A DNA stretch of 64,000 bases from Siniperca chuatsi (lineage: Eukaryota > Chordata > Actinopteri > Centrarchiformes > Sinipercidae), in contig NC_058065.1 of NCBI RefSeq assembly GCF_020085105.1, forward strand, positions 937,665 through 1,001,664. The letters are read 5' to 3'. Below the pieces are notes generated by a model. That model did no database searches. It worked only from the letters and a program-made list of their open reading frames with translations, and was not told where the DNA came from. Position numbers and translations under genes: made by a program. Position 1 is the first letter of the stretch. Every line of letters begins with the position of its first letter. Below are positions 38,275 to 51,300 of the stretch, one piece after another.

Positions 38275-38490
38275 TCCCGTTAGAGCAGCTGAAGCAGCAG
38301 TCAGCAGCTCCTGTCTGCAGTGGACCTGTGGACGGACAGACAGCTGTCTCTGGATCACTGTGAGACTGAAGGAAACTTAGAAACAGCAGGATTCTCAGGC
38401 AGGTTCTGCAGCAGCTTTCTTCTCTGGTGTCTGAGTGGATCCATGGAGGTTTATTCTGGACGGACGTCAGAGACGATGATGTCCTCTGGA
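38275..38490 (+). repeat. Dispersed repeat of about 250 bp in intron 9, copy B
   Basis: This is an uninterrupted version of the repeat at 1335-1590. It shows the state of the site before the LINE entered copy A. Confidence 0.75.
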
Positions 38491-41005
38491 AGTGAAAGTC
38501 ACACTGAATCTAAAAACACTTGTCTCGTGTCTGTGTGTTCAGATTTGGACTGGGTCATGGATTCAAAAAGGAGTGTGATTTTTGACACAAATTGCAGCAA
38601 TCGGGCGCTAATCAGGCCAAACTACAATATCTAACTGTTGTTTTCAGAACACCTGCATGCACCGGTCCCTTTCACCTCCCACAGTATCTTTACCTCGCGT
38701 CCCCCCAATGACTTGCTTTCATTATTTAATGATTGACTATTTCATTTGCAGTGTGTGCGATAACATTGACTGTTGGTATCACTGTGTGTGTGAGAAGTCA
38801 AAGTTTGTTTCAGTGGAATTGTTAATGGTTTGTTTTTATGGCACCAATAAACCTGCTTAATCTGCTGGTGATCCACCATCACAGTGGCTGCTGTGGGATT
38901 ATTGTCTGTTGTTGTGAAGTAGAAACACGATGAGATAACGTTAGCTCGGGACAAAACTAAACATGGCTTCATGTTCATTAATGATACTGTCTCTTTTATT
39001 GGTTTTTATGTCTTTAATCATTCATTCACTGTGGTATTTTATTTCTCTCTCTGTGAAGCACTTTGTACTGTGTTTTGAATAGTTCTCTATAAACAAAGTT
39101 CATTATCATTATTATTATTATAAAACTATTGCAGCTAGAACCTGTGAAGTTTTGGGATTTTTGCTTAGAAAAAGACAGTGAAGACAGAAGCTTACGAGAT
39201 GTTGTATGTGCTCCTGTTTCAGGTGGCGAACGATACGTCTGCTGCACAAAAATATTGCAATTTGCACAAATTTGCACAGAAAAGTTTACTTTGTCACTGT
39301 CCACTCTTTCATCTAGTTAGATACTTTCCAAATCCTCTCTAGCAGTGCTGGAAACACTCAAGTGCTGTTCTTAAGAAAAGTTTTTAAGGTACTTAAAAAT
39401 ACTCCACTACATTTCAGAGGGAAATGGTCAACTTTTTACTTCACTACATCTACTTATTTCAGGGCAGGGAGAGTCAGATCTGAACACACAGACATGAAAC
39501 ACACTTTCATTCATAAACGTCCATGAATCCACTTTGAAAACAGACTCCAGAACGTGCCTGAGAAACTTCTGGTTTTTAAGTTTTCTTCAGTATCTTCAGT
39601 TTATTCAGTTTATTTATTAAGTATTCCAACTTTGTCTCAAATCTTCTCTGTCTAGCTGTCAGAGAAACTCTAGTGGGGGGCAGAAGAACAAGAACGCCAA
39701 GATGGTGCTGCTGTGTATCTACATCAGCCTGCTGGCCTTCATCATCACCTTCCTCTCTGGAGTTGGAAACTCCAGCAGACGCTCAGGTGAAGGTCGACAC
39801 TCCGGACAACAACATCCCGGACTCTGATGAGCACGTGGAGCCGGACAGAGGCTTGTGCTCGGCGGTGGCGGCTCTGCTGAATTACCGCTGAAATACGTCG
39901 CTCGGAGCCGAAGACAACCCAAAACTTCCTTCAGTCTCCATGATGATTTTTTGAAACTCAATATCAACAGTGAGCTGGAAGAACAAGTGTGATTTTAAAT
40001 GTTGACTTTAAAGCCATTTTAATTGTTGTTTTAACTTCCTGTCTCCTCTTAGGAGTCCCGGCTTTCGTCATGGCGATCACACTGGGAGCCACCTACAGGG
40101 TCGACAATCCTCTGGGATACAGACAGGAAGAATTGTGGGTCCATTACTATCATTATTATTTACATCCCTTTTTCTTTTCTTTAATCGTCTTCAAATTCTA
40201 CATTTTCCTGTTGAACTCTTTAAATTTACTAAATTTAGGATCTTTGGAAACTTTGGATCTAAATCAGAACTGAAAATAAAGTTCTGTGTGTTTTCTCAAA
40301 GGTTTGACAAATGTAGTTTCTGTCCTCGACACAGTTCATATTTCACATTTGTTATTCTCCATCCTCTAGTTGCTGGCTTGCAGCTCTGGATAAGGCCAAG
40401 CAGTTTAATTTTTGGAAGCCGATGTTTTGGGGTTTCCTCCTTCCGGTCGGTCTGATCCTGATCTACAACATCGTACTGTTGGTTCTGGTCTCTCTGACGA
40501 CATGCAGGACAAGCCCCGACCTGAACAGGTAACGCCGTCTAAAAAAGGCGTCTCATTACCCGTCCTCTCTGACGTCACGTGTTCACAAACTTCCTCTTCA
40601 ACTTCCCAGAAACACAGTATCTTAAAACACTGGAGATTTCGGGCATGAAGTCGTAATAGAATAAAGTAGGTTCAAGAGCAAAACAAAGAAATCTCGTAAT
40701 ATTACAACTTTTTTGGGTTCATTTTCAAATTTATTCTGAAAATACTGCAATATTATTATTTAAATATTTCAACTTTGTTCTTGAAATGTGTCTGTCTCCC
40801 TCGTCACAGCGGCCCTAAAGCTCTGAGGCAGTCATCGGTTTAGTGAGAAATGTTTCCTCTGACGAAACATTAGAGGATAACTTTAATTCACCCGCCTGTT
40901 TTTGTTGTGCAGACACAATCGTTCGTCTTTCAGGAAGAAGTTCCTCACCAGTTTGTCTCTGTCAGTCTCACTGGGTCTGTCCTGGACTCTGGGGTACCTG
41001 GTGCT

Positions 41006-44000
41006 CTCTAACTCAGCTGCTGTCGGCCCTCAAGCTCCTCTGGGTACTCTGCTCCCCCCTACCCTTTGCTCCATTGACAGCTTTCAGACTGTTCGGGCCG
41101 ACAGGTATCACACCGGGAGCGGTAAGCAGAAAGGCGGCGTGCTTGCTGTTCTGGTCAACAACAGATGGTGTAACCCCGGTCACGTTACTATCAAGCAGAT
41201 ATCGGCCATATTATCTGCCACGTGAATTCTCACATGCCATTGTTGTGGCTGTTTACATCCCCCCCTCTGCTAACCCGGCATCGACGTGCAACGCCATTTA
41301 CACCGCCATAGCACAACTCCAGACTCAACACCCGAGTGCACTCATATTAATCTCAGGTGACTTCAACCATGTTAGTGTTTCAACAACACTGACTAATTTC
41401 ACCCAGTATGTGAGTTGTCCTACTAGAGAGGAGAGGACACTGGACCTGCTGTATGCTAACGTTAAGGACGCATAAAGCTCTTCCCCCCTCCACCCCTGGG
41501 TAGGTCAGACCACAACCTGGTTCACCTCAAACCCTGCTATATACCTCTGGTTAAAAGGCAGCCTGCGACCACAAGGACAGTGAGGAGATGGTCAGGGGAG
41601 GCCTATGAGACAAGGCAGGGATGTTTTGAGGTGACAAACTGGGATACACTCTGTGAGGACATTGATGGGCTCACTGAGTGCATTACTGGCTACATTAACT
41701 TCTGTGTGGACTGCAATGTCCCAACCAAGATGGTCCCTTGTTATCCAAATAACAAACCCTGGGTAACAAAGGACATCAAAGACATCCTGAATGCCAAGAG
41801 GAGGGCCTTTACTGATGGTAATAGGGAGGTGGTGAGGGCAATCCAGGCCGACCTGAAGGTGAAGATCAGGGAGGCCAAGGAGAAGTACAGGAGGAAGCTG
41901 GAGCGGAAACTCCAGAAGAACAACATGAGAGAGGTCTGGAGCGGCATGAAGACCATCACTGGCTTCAGACCGACTGGCAGCAGAGGAGTTGAAGGCAGCT
42001 TGGACAGGGCCAACGAACTTAATCTGTTCTTTAACAGATTCAACACACCGGCTCCTGCTCATCCCCCCTCTAATTCAGCTGCTGTCAGCCCTCAAGCTCC
42101 TCTGAGTACTCTGCTCCCCCCTACCCATCAGGCTAACAGCCCTCTTCACACTAATGACTCCCCGCCTGTAACCTCTGCTGTGTGCCTGACTACTGACCAG
42201 GTGAGAGGACAGCTGATGAAACTCCACTCAAACAAGGCTGCAGGCCCCGATGGAGTTAGCCCCGGGGTGCTAAAAGCTTGTGCCCCCCAGCTATGTGGAG
42301 TCCTTCAACATGTCTTCAACCTGAGCCTGAGTCTTCAAAGGGTCCCCATTCTGTGGAAGACATCATGCCTCGTTCCTGTGCCGAAGACGCCACATCCCAG
42401 TGGCTCCAAGGACTACAGACCGGTGGCACTGACGTCCCACATAATGAAGACCCTGGAGAGACTAGTGCTGGAACAGCTGTGGCCCATGGTCAGACCCCTC
42501 CTGGACCCCCTTCAGTTTGCCTACCAGCTCCGACTGGGAGTTGAGGACGCCATCATCTTCCTGCTTAACCGCATCCACACCCACCTGGACAGGCCGGCAA
42601 GCACGGTGAGGATCATGTTTTTTGACTTCTCCAGTGCTTTCAACACCATCCGGCCAGCCCTGCTGGGGGAGAAGCTGGCAGCGATGCAGGTGGATGCCCC
42701 CCTTGTGTCCTGGATTGTGGACTACCTGACTGGCAGACCACAGCACGTGCGCCTGCAGCACTGTGTGTCGGACAGTGTGGTCAGCAACACTGGGGCCCCT
42801 CAGGGGACTGTCCTCTCTCCCTTCCTCTTCACCATCTATACCACGGACTTCAGCTACCACACAGAGTCCTGCCACCTTCAGAAGTTTTCTGATAACTCTG
42901 CTGTGGTGGGATGTATCAGCGGTGGTGATGAGACTGAGTACAGGGCTGTGGTGGATAATTTTGTCTCATGGTGTGAGCAGAACCATCTGCAGCTCAATGC
43001 GACAAAGTCTAAGGAGCTGATTGTGGATCTACGGAGGGCCAAGGCACCAGTGACCCCGGGTTCCATTTAGGGGGTCAGTGTGGACATTGTGGAGGATTAC
43101 AAGTACCTGGGAGTACACTTGGATAACAAACTGGACTGGACCAAGAACACTCAAGCTGTTTACAGGAAGGGCCAGAGCCGCCTCTATTTTCTGAGGAGGC
43201 TGAGGTCCTTCAACATCTGCCGGACAATGCTGAAGATGTTTTATGAGTCTGTGGTGGCCAGTGCTGTCCTGTATGCTGTTGCATTCTGGGGCAGCAGGTT
43301 GAAGGTAGCGGACGCAAACAGACTCAACAAACTGATCCGTAAGGCCAGTGACATTGTGGGGGTGGAGCTGGACTCTCTGTCGGTGGCGTCAGAGAGGAGG
43401 ATGCTGGCCAAACTACACGCCATTTTGGACAGTATCTCCCACCCGCTCCATGACGTACTGGTCAAGCAAAGGAGCACCTTCAGCAAAAGACTCATCCCCC
43501 CACAATGCACCACAGAGCGCCACAGGAAGTCATTCCTGCCTGTGGCCATCAAACTCTTTAACTCCTCCCTCTAAGTGTTAGTCTGTATGACCCTAGGTCA
43601 CTAAACTGGACATTGATCATTACATCTCTGCCATACTTGAATAATTGTGCAATATTCTGTGTAATACTCCCGTGCAATATTTAGTTTTCCTATGTTAGTT
43701 TTTCCTATTTATGGATATTGAGATTATATACCTCCATTATTGCTGTGCAATATCTTAATAATCTCAATAAGCTACACTTAACTTGACAGTACATGCACCA
43801 CTACTTATTACTTATTTTATTACATTGTATTATTATACTGTATTATCATCATCAACCGGTAAAGCCACTTGGTACTTCACACTTATTTTATCTTATACTT
43901 ATACCCACCTGGTACTTAGTTTATTTTCTGACCTGTTTTTATAGTGTTTTATAGTATATTATATTTTTTTGCTAATACTTTCTCCTGTGTGCACTGACGT

Positions 44001-44075
44001 AAAGGCAAGCTACTATAACAAAGAGTTTCCCTTCTGGGATCAATAAAGTATTTCTGATTCTGATTCTGATTCTAA
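41006..44075 (+). mobile_element. Long Rex1/CR1/L2-type LINE replacing the end of the TM6 exon, copy B
   Basis: It begins with a 60-bp piece of ORF2 linker (about 41006-41065). An endonuclease part follows (KGGVLAVLVNNRWCNPGHVT, PSALILISGDFNHVS, REERTLDLLYANVKDA) ending at a stop at 41473-41475. Then comes a long open frame, 41580-43070, with the linker and reverse transcriptase ([45 protein letters not shown]). The catalytic box reads FSDNSAVVG, Asp to Asn, and a TAG at 43068-43070 interrupts the frame, which continues to 43574 with [16 protein letters not shown]. The 3' UTR and (TGATTC)n tail end at 44075. It is inactive. Confidence 0.92.
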
Positions 44076-44654
44076 CTATCAAATAAGGAAGTGCTTGGAC
44101 AAACCAGGGATGCCAAGAAACAGGTAGTGACTTATAATGTTTTGAGACAGTAGTTTGAAGATTGAATCATTTTTTTAATAAATAACTGGAGTTATGCTTT
44201 TAATTCTGAACTCACAAGAGCATATTGATTTTTGAAGTCTGAATGGATTTCCCTGAGTTAATCTGCAAAGTCATGGGTATGGGTCTTTCTTGCTAATATA
44301 ACCTGCAGTGCTAACTTGCTTGTTTTCAGTTTTCTGCTGGCCTGCCATTGTCCTCATTCCATCCCACGCTGCCTTCAAAATGTTGTTGCTTAAATTTTCC
44401 TCTTGCTTATTTTTATATTGTAACTTGAGACAAAGGGTGTAGGGTACGCACATCCAAACAAACTTTTACAGGTCCTTGATCAAAAAACAAACTTGAGAAG
44501 AATCAAACAAAAGATCTGCACACTGTGCTAGTAGCTCCCGTCAATGTTTATTGAGCAACGTTTCAATCTAACAGAGATCTTCGTCAGGCATTGGATTTGA
44601 CAATGGCGGCATAAAAACTAAGCTAAACAAGGTCCAGATGCAAATTCAAGAAAT

Positions 44655-45240
44655 GACCCAACAATGAACAAAGAAAGAGACCCAGACTAAATACCCCAGG
44701 GGAGGTGAGACAATGAGACACAGGTGCAAACAATCAAGGAAGGGCCAACAATCAAAACTTTAGGGAAAACAAAGACAGGAAGTAAAAACACAAGACACAC
44801 AAGGGAAGGAGAATACTACAAAATAAAACAGGAAATAAAAATCCTTAAACTACCACAAAACATCACAAACTGGCACGGGATGTGCACGGACCAGGACCGG
44901 AGGGCTCTGCAGCAGGTGATTAAAACTGCTCAGAAGATCATTGATACCAACCTACCGAGCATCTGTGATATCGGTGAGATGAGGTGAGAACCCAAAGGAT
45001 ACTAAAGGACAGCCCAGCCCCCCACCCCCAGCCACAGATACAGAAGCATCTGCTGTCAGACTACAGAGCAGCTTCTTCCCTCAGGCTGTGAGACTGCTAC
45101 TCATCCTCACCACGCCACCATGTAAAATAGTTTGATTTGTATGAATTATTATTTATACACCGATATATCATTTTTGTATATAACATATATAACGCAACTA
45201 AATCTTGTTTCATGTTGTAAAATGATAAATAAATCAAACT
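44655..45240 (+). mobile_element. LTR-like fragment and L2 3' end, copy B
   Basis: About 44655-44865 matches the right part of the LTR-like element at 27970-28638. About 44880-45240 matches the L2 3' end at 28645-29010. The intervening order equals that in copy A, so these were present before the duplication. Confidence 0.55.
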
Positions 45241-45319
45241 TGTAACCTTGTAAAGACAGGAAAACTTTTTTGTTCGTATTACTATTCGTAAAATAGTATT
45301 ACCTTATTACCATTTCCTG

Positions 45320-45860
45320 GCTCTGCTTCATGCTAAATTATCCACGATGTCATCAAAGTCCAATGTATTGACCAGTTTGCTCTCAATTGCCATGAGAGAA
45401 AGTGCCTTGAGGCAATTTAGTGTCATCTTAGTCCTCAGTTCATTTTTAATCGTGGACAGGAGAGAGAATGACCATAGTAGGACAGGTGTCCGGCTGACTG
45501 TTAATGTTATCACAGCAGCTAGCAGGATTCGGCATGGCACTGGCATCTGTAATGTTGTTTTGGAATAATAAATGTGTTAATTTAAAACATTTTTTGGAGC
45601 ATCAGCCTCAAGATCTGTTTTTCTCTCTGAGCTTTTCCGCTCCACCTTTTCGGCTCTTTATCCATATCATTTGATTATTTCCTGCTTGACCTCTGACTTT
45701 ACATGGATAGACGGATCCACTTAAAAGGCAGGGGGTAGGATGGTCGGTACCACTTCCTGCACCTGCCTTACAGTATAGGTAGCCTACTGACAATTTTGGG
45801 ACAGTGTAACCCCTAATCAGATGGGCTGTTCCAACATCAACAGGCCATGGCCACCAGGTC
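45320..45860 (-). mobile_element. hAT deletion derivative, copy B
   Basis: It carries the same minus-strand C-terminal piece ([20 protein letters not shown]) as 29060-29714. Its right end with the hAT terminal motif has been deleted (break after GCCACCAGGTC). Confidence 0.65.
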
Positions 45861-46195
45861 CTACGGTCCTGTTTAAAAGAGGTTGGACTGGGGCTTATTA
45901 TTAGATTTGAAAACTACTCATATTGAGTTTGAACTACAATAAATAAAAGGAATAAATATAGAGGCTAACCTTTGTCTTCCTGCTCTCGTGTTTTCAGGGG
46001 TTTCAGATATTCGTCCTCTTCACAGCCAGAACGCCGACCTTCAGAGCCACCATGTCCCGGTCTGTCCAGTACGTCTTGTCTGTCAGCATCCAGCTCAACA
46101 ACACAAAGTACAGTTTGCAGAAGTACTCGAGGAGGAAGACCAACTACGAGTTCTACAAAGACCTGAAAAACTCGTCCGCCACCAAAACCCTGTAG

Positions 46196-47445
46196 CAACT
46201 CTAACCTTCACAGTGAAGAGATTGATGCTTTGGTGCAAATATACATATTCTTGTAAGAAAATATTTGATGAAGTGTATATTTTTCTAAATGTAGGAAAGG
46301 GTCAGATAAACTGACACCTGATGAAGATCCTCGTCATATCAAAAAAGCTCCTCTAATCAGTATTTTTTGTTGACATGGATCATGGAGGATAAAATAAAAT
46401 GCTGAGCACCCGACAGCTGCAATTTGCACAAAACGCACTCCAGAACTCAGCAGACCATGGCAACATACTGCCAGCCAGGCTAAAGAGACTTCTTTTGCCC
46501 CCAAGTGGCCAAAACCTAAATTAATGCAGCTTTAATGAAAAAGTTGTAGCAGTATTGGACAGCATTCTTTCTTGTTTTCTGTTCTGATGGCTGCTTTTTT
46601 GATGCATCCACACAAGTTTTTGCAAGAGCTTGGAAGTATACATTTTTTTTAAGAGTAAAAATCTGGAAATGTATCTGCATCTACTTTAAATATCAAGCAA
46701 CTAACAGCTCCTTTGCATTTAGAGGAACTTATGATGATGCTGCCTGGACGTCAAGTTTTTGGGGGTGGAAACCCCAGAGCAGACCCAGGCCCAAGTGACT
46801 CAGGTTGAAAGAGCTGTTTTGCCACCAAATTGCACTTTTTTCAGTTATGAGGTATTTGTACTTTGCTTTATCATTTTTGATTTAATGCTACTTTATACTT
46901 CTACTTCTCTACTTTACAGAGGAAAATGTTTTTATCCACTACATGTATCTGACAGTATTTTAGTTACTAGTTATTTTTCTGATAAAATTTTTCATCCTCT
47001 AACATTTTTTTTTTGTTGAAATAATACTACTAACAATTTCATTTCAATTAATTATTCAACAATATTTATAATATACAATACACTGTGAAAGGAGCCATTC
47101 TTTATACTTTTATTTTTGAGACTTTTCTGCTGAAAATATTTCTGCAGGACATCCCTGTAAAGGAATATTTCTACATTGTTGTTGTTGTGGTTATTTTTAT
47201 ATTAATAATGGATCAAAATGCTTTTGGTTTGATATGAAAATGTGAAGTTTTAAATCTGGAATTCAACCTCAAACTAAACTTGACTGTGACTGAAAGATAT
47301 TGATGACATTTTCCTTTATGATTTTATATGTTTGACAGTAAAGGCTGATAATCACTCAGGTATGTGTCAAGACAAATGTATGATTTGTGATATTGGGTTA
47401 TATGAATAAATCTGACTTGACTTAAATAAAATGTGCTTTAAATGT
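46196..47445 (+). other. 3' region following copy B
   Basis: It corresponds to 30113-31590 with small deletions and retains the AATAAA signals near 47405 and 47426. No coding exon is seen. Confidence 0.5.
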
Positions 47446-47644
47446 GCTTTTCTGTTTGTCTTCCCCGAATGGCAGACAGAGAAAATACTGTCAAATATAC
47501 TACATAATGTTTTTACTTTTTACTGTGAAGATTTCACAGTTTTAAGGTAAAATCTAAACAAACCAAAACATGAAAACAGGACAGGAAGTTGCTGTCACAA
47601 AACTCACTGAAAACACAGTGAAATGAAAGTATAGAAAACAACTG

Positions 47645-48352
47645 ACTGTAGAGTTTAACGAGGTTCGTATTGCTTTGATTCTGCATAGACGTGACTTTGC
47701 TGAACATGTGACAGTTTTACAGTCAGTGGCTGAGACAGTTTCCTTCTGGTGATTGATTATATTTTTCAAATCAAACAAATTATAATAAAACTTTACAGAA
47801 GCTACAAATTTACAAGTTGCAGGAATTTTATCATTTGACTTTCAGGCTTCACTCACTGATTTGTGGTTGTCTTTGTGTCTGATTTCACCTGCAATCAATC
47901 AACAAATTGAACTTTATTGATATAGCACCTTGCATACAGGTAAGAGTTGTTCAAAGTGCATCACAGGTGATTTATAAGATGGACAAATGGAAGTTTAATG
48001 CACACAAAAAAGTAAGATTTACCGACATACAAGATTAAAATGTGAATAAAAATGATAAAAGTGGAATAAAATGAATAAAACTAAATAGACATTAGCTTAA
48101 AACAACACATTTCATTTCAGATGAAATCACCAGCCGAGACGTGGGATTTTTTGCAGTGTGGAGTCAAACAGTTAATGAAGAAGCTGAGCTGCTGTTTTAT
48201 GATTTCACTGTTAGCTTTTTATGGAAGTATGATCACACTGGCACTTCCTTTACTGCAGCACAGCTCAGCTCAAATGGCAGAATAACATGAGGAGATTTAA
48301 TGAACTGGACTAAACACACTCCAACGTCTCCCATCTGAAGCAGTTCACCAAC
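47645..48352 (+). promoter_or_regulatory. Upstream module of adhesion GPCR copy C
   Basis: It is nearly identical to 31793-32496, which shows that B and C are a recent duplicate pair. Confidence 0.5.
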
Positions 48353-51300
48353 ATGGACTTTTGTTTTTTGCTCGTTTTCACTTTGGGTAAGAAAACTTTT
48401 TTCTGTTTCTATTTTGGATGTTTCAACAGGACTTTACAGGTGTTTGTGAGTTACAGTATTGGGTTGTTTCTAGCTGTAAAGTGAAAACTGAAGTGGTAAA
48501 ATGTAGGGCTGGGCGATTTGACTTAAAATACTGACTATATCACAAATAATCTTTCATGTTTATTGTCATAACAACAAATGTAACAATAACGGGTTTCTTA
48601 TTTCATCACTACATGAATTCTCCTTCTTACAGAACTCCCAAATTCTCAAAAGATTATATATTTTTTAATCTACTGTGCATAATGCACACCTTTCTGTAAT
48701 CAAGTTATTATCTTGTGTGCTCAAGACTTAAAACAATTATTCAGAACTTTGGGGGCTCTGTACCTTCCTCATGTTGGCTCATTTCTGATTTGTTTGTCCT
48801 AATTCCAGTCTGACCAGTTCAAATCTCTGGTCTGGTCTTAAACATCAGCATGTTAGCATTGTCATTATGAGCATGTTAGCGTGCTGATGTTAGCATTTAA
48901 TTCAAGGCATTGTTGTGTCTAAGTACAGCCTCACAGAGCTGCTAGCATGGCTGTAGACTCTTAGTTGGGTTTTAAAGTTAGTGCACAGTGTGATCGCACA
49001 ATAACAACTTCTTCCTACAAATGAATTATTGTAATAATTATGTGTCTCCTCACAGCTGTTCATTTGGCCACCTCTAGAACTGGAGCACAGTCCACCACAA
49101 CAACATCATCAAATTTCACCGATAGAACCACCAGCACTGTGTTCCCAATAAATGCTACTACCACTACTGCCATTTTTGTTCCAACTACTACCACTGTTCC
49201 CTTTACTACTACTACTACTTCTACTACTGCTGCTGTTCCTTTTTCTACTCCTACTTCTACCGCTACTGAACAAACCAATGCTACCAGACAAACAACTACC
49301 ACTTACTACCCAAATAAGGCTACTACCACCACCAGTGATCTGATCAATACCACCCCTTATCCCAGTACTGCAACTACTTTAACCACTGATTCCAACCTCC
49401 AACCTACAACTACTGATCTAAACAATGCTAGTGACTTCCTCAATACTACTACTATTAGTACGAGTGCATATCCCCCGAGTCAACCTATTTCTAATGGTAC
49501 TATTCTACCTACTCAACCAGAAAGCACTATTGTAACCACTGTTCCGGGGGATACTACTCTAACTCCAAGAGGTAGTACTCTAACAACGGTTTCAGAGGAT
49601 ACTACTCAAATTCCAAGAAGTACTACTGTAACCATTGTTCAAGAAAGTACTACTCTAATTACAGAAGGTACTACTCTAATCCCTGTCCCTGGAGGTACTA
49701 CTGTAACCACTGCTACAGAAGGTACTACTCTTATTCCAGGAGGTACTACTGTAACTCCAGAGGTTACTAATCTAAGCTCAGATGGTACTACTGTAACCAC
49801 TGTTCCAGAAATTACTGTTCTATCCACCAGACCGGAGATGACTGTTCTAACTACCGGATCAGAAAGTACTTCAATAACCATTGAAGTAACATCAGGAAGT
49901 CCAGAAACTACTAACAATCCCAGTTCTGCTCCTGTTGCTACCACCACTGATCTAATCTATGTTACTACTACTGATCTAACTAATACTACTTCCTACCCCA
50001 CGACTGGTCAAACCAGTACTATGTATGACCCCATTACTAATACTACCACCAGCGATCCAACAAATACCACTTATTATCCAAATGCTACTACTACAACTAC
50101 AAATATTACTTACAATCCCACTACTGATCTTCCTGATACTTCTTATTATTCCACTATAACTGTCACTACTGACTCAATCAATCAAACTGAGTACTTCAAT
50201 ACTACTAGTTTTACAACTGATCTGACCAGTGGGACTGACTACCCTAGTACTACTACCACTGTTGATTTAACCAATACTGCTTACGAACCTAACACTGGAC
50301 CAACCGATGGTAATACTCCAACTAGTATTCCAACCCATTCCACTCCCTACCCCCATAATTCCACTACTACTGATCCCTTTACTACTACTACTACTGATCC
50401 CTTTACTACTACTGATCCCTTTAATACTACTACTACTACTACTACTGATCCCTTTACTACTACTACTACTACTACTGATCCCTTTACTACTACTACTACT
50501 ACTACTGATCCCTTTAATACTACCACTACTACTACTGATCCCTTTACTACTACTACTACTACTGATCCCTTTAATACTACTACTACTACTACTGATCCCT
50601 TTACTACTACTACTACTACTGTTCCCTTTTCTACTACTACTACTGATCCCTTTACTACTACTACTACTACTACTCCTACTCCTACTTCTACTACTCCCCC
50701 TACTACCACTCCTCTGGTTTGTGTTAATGGTGGGAATTTACTGAATGGTGTCTGTATCTGTCCTGATGAATGGACCGGAAAGACATGCTCAGAAGGTAAG
50801 TTAGGTCTAATTATTTAATTGACTGAGAGTTGCTATGATTTGTTCCCGAGCTGATCTAAAAACTGTGAAATCCTCTAGCTCTACCATCTGCCCAAAGAGT
50901 CCACTTTGTACCAAAAAATATACATTTATTGAGTACTTACTATTGATCTCCAGTGAAGCTAACACATTGGCTGCCAACATGGCTTTAGAGTTTTAGTTTT
51001 GTTTGATTGCATGGTCTTTTGATTCATGAATTTAAACTTCTACCACTGCTGCAAAATACAATCAATGAGTCACACGCTTACCATATTGTTAAAGTCCGGT
51101 CACACCAGCATTTAAACGGTAACATTTTGCGGTGAAATCAATTCATTCCAATGGAATCGCAGCGATTAGTGGATTTGATCGCAGGGTCGAAGTAAATCTG
51201 TGCATATTTGTTACCTGGAGTTCACCATTTGTGGATCTTTCTCAGATTTTTATGACATCACGCCACAATCTAACGTCACACAACAATCAGTCGGCCGATT

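Larger units (their letters stand above)
32497..46195 (+). pseudogene. Adhesion GPCR copy B, multiply disrupted
   Basis: Recognisable exons: 32497-32530, 33200-34730, 34909-35013, 35174-35286, 35525-35665, 35886-35974, 36810-36958, 37500-37613, 37908-38095, 39223-39240 (stub), part of 39670-39880, 40053-40134, 40370-40528, 40913-41005 (stub), 45998-46195. Lesions seen: one extra T at about 33704 in the mucin exon, giving a stop at 33718-33720; a deletion fusing the first six codons of the GPS exon to the intron after TM1, so the GPS and TM1 are absent; an 8-bp deletion near 39780; a larger deletion removing TM3; and LINE sequence replacing the rest of the TM6 exon after 41005. TM4, TM5 and TM7 exons remain readable. 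A truncated secreted fragment could be made, but a receptor could not. Confidence 0.92.

Noticed and set aside
38640..38690. Possible extra exon between GAIN exon 9 and the GPS exon (AACACCTGCATGCACCGGTC)
   Set aside because: The direct junction 38095 to 39223, and its equivalents in A and C, keeps phase 0 and the expected GAIN-to-GPS continuity.
41592..42062. Minus-strand frames opposite LINE ORF2 (also 24627-25040, 42462-42875)
   Set aside because: They are shadows of the reverse transcriptase coding frame.
50350..50700. Regular repeats that might suggest a CRISPR array
   Set aside because: There are no constant-length unique spacers; the repeats are codons within an exon of a eukaryotic gene.
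50307..50744. Leu/Ile/Pro-rich plus-strand frame in copy C
   Set aside because: It is a shifted frame of the DPF/Thr repeat; the Thr frame is the one continuous with the signal peptide, EGF and GAIN exons.
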